57,794 nucleotides of DNA from Bacteroidota bacterium (GCA_024280295.1 JAJRQK010000051.1:1-57794); one strand, 5' to 3'. Positions 36,129 to 45,799 are shown, counted from the first letter of the stretch. Program-made: numbers and translations. The notes: a model not told the origin generated them from the letters alone.

Positions 36129-37415
36129 ATGAGTGAAATTGCAAAAATAGAGTTAGGTGGTAATACGTATGAATTACCAATCGTTGAAGGGACAGAGAAT
36201 GAAAAAGGGATTGACATCAGTAAACTGAGAGGTGGAACAGGTGGATACATCACATTAGATCCAGGTTACAAAAATACAGGCAGCACCAAGAGTGCTATCA
36301 CATTTTTGGATGGTGAAAAAGGAATTCTCCGTTACCGTGGATACCCTATTGAGCAATTAGCTGATAAAGCCTCATTTTTAGAAGTTGCATACTTGTTGAT
36401 TTACAAGGAGCTTCCTACACAAGATGAATTAGATAAATTCAAGGACAGTATCACTAGACATACGCTTGTTCACGAAGATATGAAGCAGTTTTTTGAAGCA
36501 TATCCAGCAAAAGCGCATCCAATGGGTGTCTTAGCATCAATGGTTTGTTCATTGTCAACATTCTACCCTGAATCACTAGATCCAAATAGAGATGATGAAG
36601 CTCGTAATTTAACGATACATCGCTTAATTGCGAAACTCCCAACATTGGCAGCGTGGTCATACAAAAATGCAATGCGTCACCCATTCATGTATCCTAAAAA
36701 CGGGTTGGATTATGGAGCTAATTTTCTCCACATGATGTATGCAATGCCAACAGAAGATTACGAACCAGATCCAGTTATTGTTAATGCGCTGAATACACTT
36801 TTGATTCTTCACGCTGACCATGAGCAAAACTGTTCTGCATCAACAGTAAGAATTGTTGGTTCATCGCATGCGAACTTATACGCATCAATTTCAGCTGGCA
36901 TCTCAGCACTATGGGGACCTCTTCATGGGGGAGCAAACCAAGCAGTAATTGAAATGCTAGAGCAAATCGCTGAAGATGGTGATGTTGATAGATGGGTAGC
37001 AAAGGCAAAAGATAAAAGCGATCCTTTCCGATTAATGGGATTTGGACACCGTGTGTACAAGAACTTTGATCCTCGTGCTCGTATTATTAAAAAAGCATGT
37101 GATGATGTACTTGCAAAACTAGGCGTTGATGATCCGATGCTTGATATTGCCAAAAAACTAGAGAAAATCGCACTAGAGGATGAATACTTCAAGTCGAGAA
37201 ACTTATATCCAAATGTTGATTTCTATTCTGGAATCATCTATAAAGCAATTGGAATTCCAACTGAAATGTTCACCGTGATGTTTGCACTTGGTCGTCTACC
37301 TGGATGGATTGCACAATGGACCGAAATGATTGACAATAAAGAACCAATTGGACGACCACGTCAAATTTACACAGGTGAAACGGAGCGAGATTATGTAAAC
37401 ATCGCTAATCGATAG
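36129..37415 (+). CDS. gltA: citrate synthase
   Basis: Condenses acetyl-CoA with oxaloacetate at the entry of the TCA cycle. The 428-residue protein is the type II form, with an N-terminal extension of about 50 residues before the core. Catalytic residues are visible: H266 in GPLHGGANQAV, H307 in MGFGHRVYKNFDPRA, and D364 in NVDFYSG. The upstream 110 bases contain an imperfect inverted repeat (ACCGATA-TATTGGT, at about 36084-36101) and TACTTTA boxes but no exact promoter match. A terminator follows. It is convergent with lpdA, also a central carbon gene. Confidence 0.97.
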   Translation: MSEIAKIELGGNTYELPIVEGTENEKGIDISKLRGGTGGYITLDPGYKNTGSTKSAITFLDGEKGILRYRGYPIEQLADKASFLEVAYLLIYKELPTQDELDKFKDSITRHTLVHEDMKQFFEAYPAKAHPMGVLASMVCSLSTFYPESLDPNRDDEARNLTIHRLIAKLPTLAAWSYKNAMRHPFMYPKNGLDYGANFLHMMYAMPTEDYEPDPVIVNALNTLLILHADHEQNCSASTVRIVGSSHANLYASISAGISALWGPLHGGANQAVIEMLEQIAEDGDVDRWVAKAKDKSDPFRLMGFGHRVYKNFDPRARIIKKACDDVLAKLGVDDPMLDIAKKLEKIALEDEYFKSRNLYPNVDFYSGIIYKAIGIPTEMFTVMFALGRLPGWIAQWTEMIDNKEPIGRPRQIYTGETERDYVNIANR

Positions 37416-37435
37416 AATATAAAATGAAATTGGTG

Positions 37436-37470
37436 AAAACCTTCTCGATTAATTTCGAGGAGTTTTTTTT
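37436..37470 (+). terminator. rho-independent terminator after gltA
   Basis: A stem AAAACCTTCTCGA / TCGAGGAGTTTT with one bulge, followed by a T run, 20 bases after the stop. The A-rich left flank could let it work in both directions for the convergent lpdA. Confidence 0.75.
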
Positions 37471-37494
37471 AATGCTTAAAACTTTATTGCCTAT

Positions 37495-37540
37495 TGTCTA
37501 GAAATCTCTTTGTCAAAAATCTTGTTGTCTCTAAGTCTAA
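37495..37540. repeat. AGTCT-rich intergenic island
   Basis: Three GTCT words in 46 bases (37496, 37527, 37535) together with ATCTC and ATCTT variants. It is one of five such islands seen at gene ends in this window. Confidence 0.4.
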
Positions 37541-37543
37541 TAT

Positions 37544-38935
37544 TTACAAATGAATAACCTCTCCGTAAGCTGCCGCTGCTGCTTCCATAATCGCTTCCGA
37601 CATCGTTGGGTGGGGATGAACCGTTTTGATTAGTTCGTGTCCAGTGATTTCTAGTTTGCGCACAGCAACAATCTCTGCGATCATTTCAGTTACATTGGCT
37701 CCAATTAAATGTCCACCAAGCAATTCTCCGTATTTAGCATCGAAAATTAACTTCACGAAACCATCTTTTACTCCAGCAGCACTTGCTTTTCCTGAAGCAG
37801 AGAAAGGAAATTTCCCGACCTTCAATTCATAACCAGCATCTTTGGCAGCTTGTTCTGTCATTCCAACAGATGCAACCTCAGGTGAACAATATGTGCACCC
37901 TGGGATATTTCCGTAGTCAAGTGGGGCTGGTGCGTGCCCAGCAATTTTTTCAACGCATATAATTCCTTCAGCAGAAGCAACGTGTGCCAAAGCTTGAGTT
38001 GGAAGGACATCACCGATAGCATAATACCCAGGCATGTTCGTCTGATAGTAATCGTTCACTAAAATGTGACCTTTATCCGTTACAATTCCAACTTCTTCCA
38101 ATCCAATATTCTCAATATTAGCAACAATTCCAACAGCAGAAAGAACAACATCACATTCGATCGTTTCTTCTCCTTTGGCAGTTTTCACACTAACTGAGCA
38201 TCCTTTTCCTTTCGGATCAACAGCTTCAACTGAGGAAGCGGTCATTACTTTGATCCCAGATTTTTTGAATGATTTCTCCAGTTGCTTAGATACATCCTTG
38301 TCTTCTACAGGAACAATGTTTGGTAAATATTCAACAACAGTAACTTCAGTTCCCATAGCATTGTAGAAGTAGGCAAACTCAACTCCAATAGCCCCTGAAC
38401 CTACAACTACCATTTTTTTTGGGAGTGTTTTCAATGTCAATGCTTCACGGTAACCAATGATTTTCTTTCCGTCTTGTGGTAGATTTGGTAGTTCACGAGA
38501 TCGAGCGCCAGTAGCAATAATTACACCTTTTGAAGCGCTATACTCCGTAGCTTTGCCTTTATCATCTACAACAGACACTTTTTTACCTGCCTTGATCGTT
38601 CCCGTTCCTTGAATAACATCAATTTTATTCTTTTTCATTAAGAACTTAATCCCATTGCTCATTCCATCGGCAACACCGCGACTTCGATCAACGATTGCTT
38701 TGAAATCAGCCTTTGCATCCTTTACAGTAATGCCATAATCACTCGCATGAGTTAGATATTCGAAGACGTTTGCACTCTTTAAAAGTGCTTTAGTTGGAAT
38801 ACATCCCCAGTTCAAGCAAATCCCACCCAATTCATCACGTTCAACAATAGCAGTTTTTAAACCCAATTGTGATGCGCGAATTGCAGCAACATATCCTCCG
38901 GGGCCACTCCCCATAACTATAATATCGTAACTCAT
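37544..38935 (-). CDS. lpdA: dihydrolipoyl dehydrogenase (E3)
   Basis: FAD-dependent E3 subunit shared by pyruvate and 2-oxoglutarate dehydrogenase complexes. The 463-residue protein shows the FAD dinucleotide fold at 9-14 (GSGPGG) and the redox disulfide C40-LNWG-C45 within GGICLNWGCIPTK. The NAD-binding fold VVGSGAIGVEFA follows, and the C-terminal HPHP motif has the catalytic H442 and E447. No lipoyl domain is fused at the N-terminus. A near-consensus TATCTTCG box (38958-38965, minus strand) lies 22 bases before the start. It is convergent with gltA. Confidence 0.97.
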   Translation of the reverse strand: MSYDIIVMGSGPGGYVAAIRASQLGLKTAIVERDELGGICLNWGCIPTKALLKSANVFEYLTHASDYGITVKDAKADFKAIVDRSRGVADGMSNGIKFLMKKNKIDVIQGTGTIKAGKKVSVVDDKGKATEYSASKGVIIATGARSRELPNLPQDGKKIIGYREALTLKTLPKKMVVVGSGAIGVEFAYFYNAMGTEVTVVEYLPNIVPVEDKDVSKQLEKSFKKSGIKVMTASSVEAVDPKGKGCSVSVKTAKGEETIECDVVLSAVGIVANIENIGLEEVGIVTDKGHILVNDYYQTNMPGYYAIGDVLPTQALAHVASAEGIICVEKIAGHAPAPLDYGNIPGCTYCSPEVASVGMTEQAAKDAGYELKVGKFPFSASGKASAAGVKDGFVKLIFDAKYGELLGGHLIGANVTEMIAEIVAVRKLEITGHELIKTVHPHPTMSEAIMEAAAAAYGEVIHL

Positions 38936-39385
38936 AATTTCTTGAAATTGATAATTGCGAAGATAATGATTTAATTCAAAAAAAAATAGTCGCTTTAAAA
39001 TTTCTAATTATTCTTTGGGTGCTTATTCCTGCTTTCCATTCCAAATAGTCCTTCCAATTGCTAGAGCATCCTATGTTTTTTTTCTGCACTCGGTGTGTAC
39101 TGATTTCCATTGCAATCAGGAGCGCATTGGCTCATAAAAATCAGTTCATCAATTAGTCTTATGTCTTTAAATCTACCTGTCTCTACTGCCCCCCTGCCTA
39201 GTTATTCAGTCTTAGCATCTCAATAGTCTCTTTTCCTATCTTGAAATTTCATTTCCCACCTAGTTAGCCTTGGAGTCTTTTTATCTTAAAATCTCTTGCC
39301 TTTTGTTAAAAACCCGTGGATAAACTCGCAATATCTACTATGTTCAGTCTACAATTATGAGTATTTTCGCAACAGATGAATCAAT
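38936..39385. other. gene-free stretch, pyrimidine-rich
   Basis: A 450-base divergent region between lpdA and purL. I see no ORF with coding character and no RNA gene. The plus strand is strongly pyrimidine-rich, and its right half contains the largest AGTCT island (39156-39350). TATTTTCG (39362-39369) is a near-consensus -7 box for purL that would give a leader of about 10 bases. Confidence 0.5.
39156..39350. repeat. AGTCT-rich intergenic island, largest copy
   Basis: GTCT occurs seven times in 195 bases (39156, 39163, 39179, 39209, 39226, 39275, 39347), often as AGTCTTA or AGTCTCT, with ATCTC/ATCTT variants between. Spacing is irregular. Confidence 0.5.
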
Positions 39386-41626
39386 ATGAAAAGTACAACA
39401 GCACAAGTAGCTACAGTAGAACAGGCAGTTGAGTTAGGATTGCGAGAGGATGAGTTCGAAATGATCAAGGAAATTTTAGGACGTACTCCAAATTTCACGG
39501 AAACAGCAGTGTATTCTGTTATGTGGTCGGAACATTGTTCATACAAAAATTCAATTCATTGGTTAAAACAACTTCCAAAAGACGGTCCTAACATGCTTGT
39601 TAAAGCGGGTGAAGAAAACGCTGGGTTAGTCGATATTGGTGATGGCTTGGGGTGTGTGTTTAAAATTGAATCACACAATCACCCAAGTGCGCTTGAACCA
39701 TACCAAGGAGCTGCAACTGGTGTTGGTGGAATTAACCGCGATATTTTCACAATGGGAGCGCGGCCAATCGCTCAACTCAATTCATTAAGATTTGGAAATA
39801 TAGAGGAAGATCGCACGAAATGGCTTGTTAAAGGTGTTGTAAAAGGAATTGGTGATTACGGAAATTCATTCGGTATTCCAATCGTCGGTGGGGAGGTATT
39901 CTTTGATGAATCATACAATACGAATCCACTAGTTAATGCATTTTCAGCAGGGATTATGGATCCTAAGAAAGTTATTTCAGCAACATCAGCTGGGCCAGGG
40001 AACCCAGTATTCATAGTTGGTTCATCAACAGGGAAAGATGGAATTGCAGGTGCAGCATTTGCATCTAAAGACATTACGGAAGATTCGGCAAATGACCTTC
40101 CTTCTGTTCAAGTAGGAGATCCATTCATGGAAAAATTACTTTTAGAGGCGACAATGGAGCTTTCTGAGACAGATGCTATCGTCGGAATGCAAGATATGGG
40201 AGCAGCAGGAATTACTTGTTCTTCATGTGAAATGAGTGCTGCCGGAGATAATGTTGGTATGGATATCGACCTTGCTAAAGTCCCCACACGACAGGCAAAT
40301 ATGCTTCCTTATGAAATCCTACTTTCGGAATCGCAAGAGCGAATGCTAATCGTTGTACAAAAAGGAAAAGAAAAAATCGTAAAAGACATATTTAGTAAAT
40401 GGGATTTACACGCGGAAGAGATTGGTGTGGTCACAGAAGGTACTCAGGTTCGTTATTTTGTTGGTAATGAATTAGTAGGTGATGTTCCAGCAGACTCACT
40501 AGTATTAGGAGGTGGAGCCCCTGTTTACGAAAGAGAATATACGGAACCAGCATATTATCAAGAATACAAGAAGTTTGACATGAATACTGTTGAGCAGCCT
40601 GAAAACTTGAAAGAAGTTGGATTTAAACTTTTAGCGCATCCTAATATTGCATCCAAAAAATGGGTTTATGAGCAATACGATTCAATGGTTGGCGCTCGAA
40701 ACATGGTAACAAATAAGCCATCTGATGCTGCTATCGTAAATATTAAAGGAACTAATCGTGCATTAGCAATGACGGTCGATTGTAATTCACGTTATGTGAA
40801 TGCTGATCCACATATTGGAACAATGATCGCAGTTTCAGAAGCGGCTAGAAATATTCGTTGTGCAGGTGCCGTTCCTAGCGCAATTACGAATTGTTTAAAC
40901 TTTGGAAATCCCTATAATTCAGAATCATTCTGGCAATTTGTTGGAGCAATTAAAGGAATGTCTGAAGCTTGCTTGAAATTTAATACACCAGTTACCGGTG
41001 GGAATGTTTCATTCTATAATCAGACATCGAAAAATGGAGTTGAAATCCCCGTTTTTCCTACACCTACAATCGGAATGATTGGTTTGGTAGAGGATAAGGA
41101 TAAAGTGATGACTCTCGACTTCAAACAAAAAGGTGATTTGATCTTTATCTTGGGGCAATCGCACAATGATATTAGTTCATCTGAATACCTTGTGTCGCAT
41201 CACGGCATCAAAGCTTCTCCTGCTCCTTACTTCAACTTAGAAGAGGAATTTGAGATGCACGACACGCTCTTCTCATTAATTCAAGAGGGATGGATCAATG
41301 CTGCGCATGACATTTCCGATGGAGGTTTATTTGTTGCAGTAACAGAGATGGCAATGCCAAGAGAGCTAGGTTTTGATATTGTCACGGACTCTGAAATTAG
41401 AGAAGATGCATTCCTCTTTGGTGAAGGTCAAGGCCGAGTTCTAGTTACTGTGGATGAAGATAATGAAGATGACTTTATTGAGTGGATGGCTAAGTCTGAG
41501 GTAAGCTTTACTTTACTTGGTCATGTTACCAAAGGAAAGATGATGATCGATGACGAGCACTATGGCTTCATACAAGAAGCAAAAGCAACATACGACAATT
41601 CACTTGCGAAGCACCTCGAAAATTAG
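39386..41626 (+). CDS. purL: phosphoribosylformylglycinamidine synthase subunit PurL (small type)
   Basis: Catalyses the ATP-dependent amidation of FGAR to FGAM in purine synthesis. The 746 residues are the small-type subunit, which needs PurQ (glutaminase) and PurS partners encoded elsewhere. Tandem AIRS-like repeats are visible: the first has WSEHCSYKNS and IESHNHPSALEPYQGAATGVGG; the second has AMTVDCNSRYVNADPHIG and TGGNVSFYNQ. The catalytic HCSYKNS and HNHPS segments are intact. It is the first gene of a plus-strand run, purL-DUF4290-murA-tlpA-like, that continues with gaps of 23 bases or less. Confidence 0.95.
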   Translation: MKSTTAQVATVEQAVELGLREDEFEMIKEILGRTPNFTETAVYSVMWSEHCSYKNSIHWLKQLPKDGPNMLVKAGEENAGLVDIGDGLGCVFKIESHNHPSALEPYQGAATGVGGINRDIFTMGARPIAQLNSLRFGNIEEDRTKWLVKGVVKGIGDYGNSFGIPIVGGEVFFDESYNTNPLVNAFSAGIMDPKKVISATSAGPGNPVFIVGSSTGKDGIAGAAFASKDITEDSANDLPSVQVGDPFMEKLLLEATMELSETDAIVGMQDMGAAGITCSSCEMSAAGDNVGMDIDLAKVPTRQANMLPYEILLSESQERMLIVVQKGKEKIVKDIFSKWDLHAEEIGVVTEGTQVRYFVGNELVGDVPADSLVLGGGAPVYEREYTEPAYYQEYKKFDMNTVEQPENLKEVGFKLLAHPNIASKKWVYEQYDSMVGARNMVTNKPSDAAIVNIKGTNRALAMTVDCNSRYVNADPHIGTMIAVSEAARNIRCAGAVPSAITNCLNFGNPYNSESFWQFVGAIKGMSEACLKFNTPVTGGNVSFYNQTSKNGVEIPVFPTPTIGMIGLVEDKDKVMTLDFKQKGDLIFILGQSHNDISSSEYLVSHHGIKASPAPYFNLEEEFEMHDTLFSLIQEGWINAAHDISDGGLFVAVTEMAMPRELGFDIVTDSEIREDAFLFGEGQGRVLVTVDEDNEDDFIEWMAKSEVSFTLLGHVTKGKMMIDDEHYGFIQEAKATYDNSLAKHLEN

Positions 41627-41649
41627 TAATTTCGAGCATTAAGAAATTT

Positions 41650-42330
41650 ATGGAATACAACACGTCACGTGGAGACTTATTGCTCCCAGAATACGGAAGA
41701 AACGTTCAGAACATGATCCAACATGTCATGGTTATTGAGGATCGGGAAATTAGAAATAGTGCAGCACAAGCTATCATTGAAGTGATGGGGCAGCTCAATC
41801 CGCATCTCAGAGATGTTGATGATTACAAGCATAAATTGTGGACACACCTTTTTGTTATGTCTGATTTTAAATTGGATGTAGATTCTCCATTCGAAATACC
41901 ATCTCGTGAATCATTGGTAGAGCCTCCAGATGTTATGCCTTACCCAAAAGCGAGCATTCGATTCGGTCATTTTGGTCAATACACACAGCAAATTCTTGAA
42001 TTAGCTTCGGCTATTGAAGATGAGGCAGAACGCGAATATATTACCAAATCAATGGGTAATTTCATGAAGAAGCAATTCTTGATGCATAATAACAATGCAG
42101 TTGAAAATGGCGTTATAGCTGACCAACTAAGCAAGCTTTCTAATGGCAAATTAACATTAGAAAATCCAGATGAACTTACAAGTACTAACCAATTGTTGAA
42201 AATGCTTGGATTGAATAATCCTCCAAGTAAAAATAACAAAGGTAAGGGTAAAGGGAAGAGTAATAATAACAATAATAATCGTAGAGGATCTCAGAATAGA
42301 AATAGAAACTCAAATCGATCTAAAAATTAA
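41650..42330 (+). CDS. DUF4290 domain protein with low-complexity tail
   Basis: A 226-residue protein specific to Bacteroidota. Residues 1-185 are a helical domain starting MEYNTSRGDLLLPEYGRN, which is the usual DUF4290 opening, with no signal peptide or membrane segment. Residues 195-226 are a low-complexity tail of Asn, Lys, Gly and Arg, strongly basic, which could bind RNA or the cell wall precursor machinery. The function is unknown. It sits 23 bases after purL and 8 bases before murA; the DUF4290-murA pairing is conserved as far as I recall, which hints at a link with envelope growth. Confidence 0.85.
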   Translation: MEYNTSRGDLLLPEYGRNVQNMIQHVMVIEDREIRNSAAQAIIEVMGQLNPHLRDVDDYKHKLWTHLFVMSDFKLDVDSPFEIPSRESLVEPPDVMPYPKASIRFGHFGQYTQQILELASAIEDEAEREYITKSMGNFMKKQFLMHNNNAVENGVIADQLSKLSNGKLTLENPDELTSTNQLLKMLGLNNPPSKNNKGKGKGKSNNNNNNRRGSQNRNRNSNRSKN

Positions 42331-42338
42331 TTGACTGA

Positions 42339-43646
42339 ATGGCTTCATTTGAAATTCACGGTGGAAAGCCGCTTAAAGGTGAACTAATTCCTCAAGGAGC
42401 AAAAAATGAGGCGTTACAAGTTATCTGTGCACCACTTCTTACGAGTGAAAAAGTAACTATTTCAAATATTCCAGATATCGTTGATGTCAATAAACTTATT
42501 GGCCTTATGCAAGCTATGGGGGTGAAGGTGGAAAAGGTGGAGAGAGGAACCTACATTTTCCAAGCCAAAGATGTAAATCTTGATTACCTTCAATCTAAGG
42601 ATTTCAAAAATAGAGCAGGTTCGTTGAGAGGATCAGTGATGATTGTTGGCCCTATGCTTGCTAGATTTGGAGTTGGTTATCTTCCGAAACCAGGAGGTGA
42701 CAAAATTGGACGTAGAAGATTAGATACACACTTTGCAGGAATGAAAATGTTAGGAGCAACATTTAACTATGACGCTGGCGAACATTTTTATGCTGTTGAA
42801 GGAAAGAAATTGAAAGCAGCTTATATCCACATGGATGAAGCTTCAGTTACTGGTACCGCTAATATTGTGATGGCTGCTGTTAGAGCCGAGGGAGAAACTA
42901 CAATTTACAACGCGGCTTGCGAACCATACTTACAGCAATTGTGTCGCATGTTAAATTCAATGGGAGCAAAAATCGAGGGAATTGGCTCGAATATGCTCAA
43001 AATCACAGGCGTTAAACAGTTGGGCGGTTGTTTCCATAGAATTCTTCCAGATATGATCGAAATAGGATCGTTTATTGGATTAGCAGCAATGACACAATCA
43101 GAAATTACGATCAAAGACGTTAGTTGGGAAAACCTTGGGATTATTCCAACAATTTTCCGTCGACTTGGTGTCAAACTTGAAAAAAGAGGAGATGATATTT
43201 TTGTTCCAAAGCAAGAAACGTACGAAATCGAGAAATTTATTGATGGATCAATTATGACGATTTCGGATGCGCCTTGGCCAGGCTTCACCCCCGATCTTCT
43301 ATCAATTATTTTGGTTGTCGCAACACAGGCAAAAGGAAGCGTTCTCATTCATCAAAAAATGTTCGAATCAAGATTATTCTTTACAGATAAGTTGATCGAT
43401 ATGGGGGCAAGAATCATTCTATGTGATCCACACAGAGCAACAGTAATCGGATTGAATAGAGAGCATGATTTAAGAGGTATCCAAATGACATCTCCCGACA
43501 TTCGAGCAGGTGTTTCATTACTAATTGCTGCACTTACCGCGAAAGGGAAAAGTGTCATTCATAATATAGAACAAATTGACCGTGGTTACCAAGATATCGA
43601 TATTCGATTGAATAATTTGGGGGCTGATATAAGGAGAATTGGATAA
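42339..43646 (+). CDS. murA: UDP-N-acetylglucosamine 1-carboxyvinyltransferase, Asp-type
   Basis: First committed step of peptidoglycan synthesis: transfers enolpyruvate from PEP to UDP-GlcNAc. The 435-residue protein has the inside-out barrel and a conserved KN pair (K22-N23). The active-site loop reads KPGGDKIGRRR, with D121 where most MurA have the PEP-reactive cysteine (GGCAIG in E. coli). A Cys-to-Asp change at this site is known, for example in Mycobacterium, and makes the enzyme insensitive to fosfomycin, so intrinsic resistance at the target is expected. The stop codon shares a base with the next gene's start (TAATG). Confidence 0.95.
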   Translation: MASFEIHGGKPLKGELIPQGAKNEALQVICAPLLTSEKVTISNIPDIVDVNKLIGLMQAMGVKVEKVERGTYIFQAKDVNLDYLQSKDFKNRAGSLRGSVMIVGPMLARFGVGYLPKPGGDKIGRRRLDTHFAGMKMLGATFNYDAGEHFYAVEGKKLKAAYIHMDEASVTGTANIVMAAVRAEGETTIYNAACEPYLQQLCRMLNSMGAKIEGIGSNMLKITGVKQLGGCFHRILPDMIEIGSFIGLAAMTQSEITIKDVSWENLGIIPTIFRRLGVKLEKRGDDIFVPKQETYEIEKFIDGSIMTISDAPWPGFTPDLLSIILVVATQAKGSVLIHQKMFESRLFFTDKLIDMGARIILCDPHRATVIGLNREHDLRGIQMTSPDIRAGVSLLIAALTAKGKSVIHNIEQIDRGYQDIDIRLNNLGADIRRIG

Positions 43647-44155
43647 TGAGAGTACTACTTTTTATACTAGGATTTGGATTGTTGAGCATTACTATAACAT
43701 CAACACCTCCATCAAAAGGTGATCAAGCTCCGAACATTGAATTGATTTCTCCAAAAGGGAAAAAGGTAAAATTATCCAAATTGAAAGGGAAAATGGTTCT
43801 TATTGATTTTTGGGCTTCTTGGTGCGGTCCTTGCCGAAAGGAAAACCCAAACGTTGTTGAAGCTTACAATAAGTACCGTAAAGCGAAATTTAAAAACGCG
43901 AAAGGATTCGAAATTTATAGTGTTTCACTAGATCGTAAGAAAGAACCTTGGATTGCAGCGATTGAAAAAGATGGTCTTTCATGGAAGAGTCACGGTTTCG
44001 ATGAAGGAGGAAAGACCGCTAAAGAGTTTGGTGTACGATCAATTCCAACTGCTTTTTTAATTGATGGAGAAGGTGAAATTGTAGCCTCAGGATCTGAAGT
44101 ACGTGGACTTCAACTACATATTCAATTGGATAAATACTTGAAGGAGTCAAAGTAA
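43646..44155 (+). CDS. TlpA/ResA-type thioredoxin-fold protein
   Basis: A 169-residue exported thiol-disulfide protein. The signal peptide (1-19) places it in the periplasm. The redox motif is WASWCGPC with C60 and C63, and the cis-proline motif is SIPTAF in the C-terminal half. The closing helix ends ESK. AhpC/TSA-like members of this group reduce cysteines in cytochromes or envelope proteins. It is directly coupled to murA by a one-base overlap, and the small membrane protein gene follows 6 bases later. Confidence 0.92.
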   Translation: MRVLLFILGFGLLSITITSTPPSKGDQAPNIELISPKGKKVKLSKLKGKMVLIDFWASWCGPCRKENPNVVEAYNKYRKAKFKNAKGFEIYSVSLDRKKEPWIAAIEKDGLSWKSHGFDEGGKTAKEFGVRSIPTAFLIDGEGEIVASGSEVRGLQLHIQLDKYLKESK

Positions 44156-44161
44156 CGAAGA

Positions 44162-44320
44162 ATGGTTTACCTTTTCGCCATGCTAATCTTGGCAAGTTCT
44201 GCTTTTGTAGTAGGAGCAATTCGAAGAATTATTCGAGAAAGCAAGGATAAATCAAATCCATACAGGCCAGAAACATCCATCAAAAATAATCGACTAAAAA
44301 GCCGTATTGGCAGACAATAA
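44162..44320 (+). CDS. small membrane protein, 52 residues
   Basis: A short ORF read directly from the sequence. It encodes 52 residues: a hydrophobic N-terminal segment (MVYLFAMLILASSAFVVGA) followed by a basic tail (RRIIRESKDK, then SIKNNRLKSRIGRQ), which is the layout of a single-pass, inner-membrane microprotein with its tail in the cytosol. It starts 6 bases after the tlpA-like stop on the same strand, and an AGGAG-like site lies within the last codons of that gene. I do not recognise a family. Coding character is supported by position, good hydrophobic/basic segregation and the lack of any other signal here. Confidence 0.65.
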   Translation: MVYLFAMLILASSAFVVGAIRRIIRESKDKSNPYRPETSIKNNRLKSRIGRQ

Positions 44321-44375
44321 TTTCAATCTTTCGTGCATTTATGAGCGAAGTGATATAATCCTCACCCAGTGCTTC

Positions 44376-44405
44376 AGTCTTATTACCTTCAAGTCTAAAT
44401 CTCTA
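44376..44405. repeat. AGTCT-rich intergenic island
   Basis: Two AGTCT words (44376, 44392) plus AAATCTCTAAA in 30 bases, in the 165-base gap before the lipoprotein gene. Confidence 0.35.
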
Positions 44406-44485
44406 AAACATCAAATTTCCTCCTTCTTTTTCGTTACCTTTTACGATTCACAACATTATAGAGTAGAACCAACAAATATCTCATT

Positions 44486-45793
44486 ATGAAATTCTCCATT
44501 TTAATATTCGTTTCTGCATTAATACTATTATCATGTGGAACACAAGAAGTTAACTCCACAAAGACGAATTCACCTAAGAGCAATGATTTTACTTCATCAA
44601 TTCAACCAGTTCAAGGTATTGACGACAGTAAAGTGGTTTACAAAATTGATGCACAAAGTCCAGAAATTATTGAACTCAAGCGTGGTGGGTCACTTATTTT
44701 TGACCAGGATGCTTTTATTGATTCGGATGGGAACCTTATAAAAGGGGAGGTGGAGATTCAATGGGAAGAATTCCATTCTCTGGCTGATATTATGCTGTCT
44801 GGCATTCCTATGAAATATGATTCATCGGGGGTCGCAAATAATCTCGAATCTGGTGGAATGTTTACATTTTCTGGATCTCAAAATGGTACTCCAATTGATA
44901 TTGCACCTAATAAAAAAGCGGAAGTCAACCTTGCATCCATTCAAGATACACCATGTTACAATTTCTACGAATTGGACGAGAAGTCAGGTGATTGGAGCTA
45001 TGAAACAACAGCAACTGGTGTTCTAATTGATGAGGGGAGTGAAGACACACCTATTAACGAAGTAGAGAATGAAAAAAGTCAAAATTTGATTGATGTCACC
45101 CTTGATACTCGAAAATTTCCAGAGTTAAAAGAATTGGATATTATCGCTTGGAAAGCTAAAAAAGATCTTTCATCCTTTGATAAGGCAATGTTGAAGTCGC
45201 AGCTAACGAAAGTAAGGCTTTTGCAAACAGATTCTCTTGGATTGACATTGGAGGCCATCGACCATAATAAGAAGAGTCGTTTGTATGCTGTAGAGCCATA
45301 TTTGATGGATGAGGCAATGGCTGATACGGAAGTTAATAGATCTAAAATGGAATCTGAAATAGTCGAAATGGCAGAATATATGACTGACGTTGCCGCAGGA
45401 AAAATAATTCGATCAATCAGTGTTTCAAATTTCGGGACGTATAATTGGGATTGTATTCATCAATTTGAAGACCCACAACGCGTGATCGCAAGTTTTGACT
45501 TTCCGTCAAATGTAAATCCTGAGCTTGTTTCTGTTTACCTTTTAGCACCTGATCGAAATATCGTAATTAGATGCAATTCCAAAGGAGACAGCAACTTTTT
45601 CTTCGATCCAAATCAACGAAATTGTTTAATAGCAATCTTGCCAAATAATAGAATTATTTCCGTCTCAAATAATGGATTCAATGCTGTTAGAGAAAAGAGA
45701 AATGGCAATTCGCATTCATTTGTGTTTAAAGAAACAAGCATTAAATTGAAATCATCAGCGGATATTATGAATCACATGAACACATTAATTTAA
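44486..45793 (+). CDS. lipoprotein of unknown function
   Basis: A 435-residue envelope lipoprotein with lipobox LLSC (C17). After a serine/threonine-rich linker, residues about 50-155 form a beta-rich domain (SPEIIELKRGGSLIFDQDAF, then ADIMLSGIPMKYDSSG). I have seen this pattern in other Bacteroidota lipoproteins but cannot name it. The C-terminal half is acidic and has two cysteines near residues 327 and 353. The gene is 6 bases before the large WG-repeat gene and is certainly co-transcribed with it, so the two products may act together at the cell surface. Confidence 0.7.
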   Translation: MKFSILIFVSALILLSCGTQEVNSTKTNSPKSNDFTSSIQPVQGIDDSKVVYKIDAQSPEIIELKRGGSLIFDQDAFIDSDGNLIKGEVEIQWEEFHSLADIMLSGIPMKYDSSGVANNLESGGMFTFSGSQNGTPIDIAPNKKAEVNLASIQDTPCYNFYELDEKSGDWSYETTATGVLIDEGSEDTPINEVENEKSQNLIDVTLDTRKFPELKELDIIAWKAKKDLSSFDKAMLKSQLTKVRLLQTDSLGLTLEAIDHNKKSRLYAVEPYLMDEAMADTEVNRSKMESEIVEMAEYMTDVAAGKIIRSISVSNFGTYNWDCIHQFEDPQRVIASFDFPSNVNPELVSVYLLAPDRNIVIRCNSKGDSNFFFDPNQRNCLIAILPNNRIISVSNNGFNAVREKRNGNSHSFVFKETSIKLKSSADIMNHMNTLI

Positions 45794-45799
45794 GTTAAT

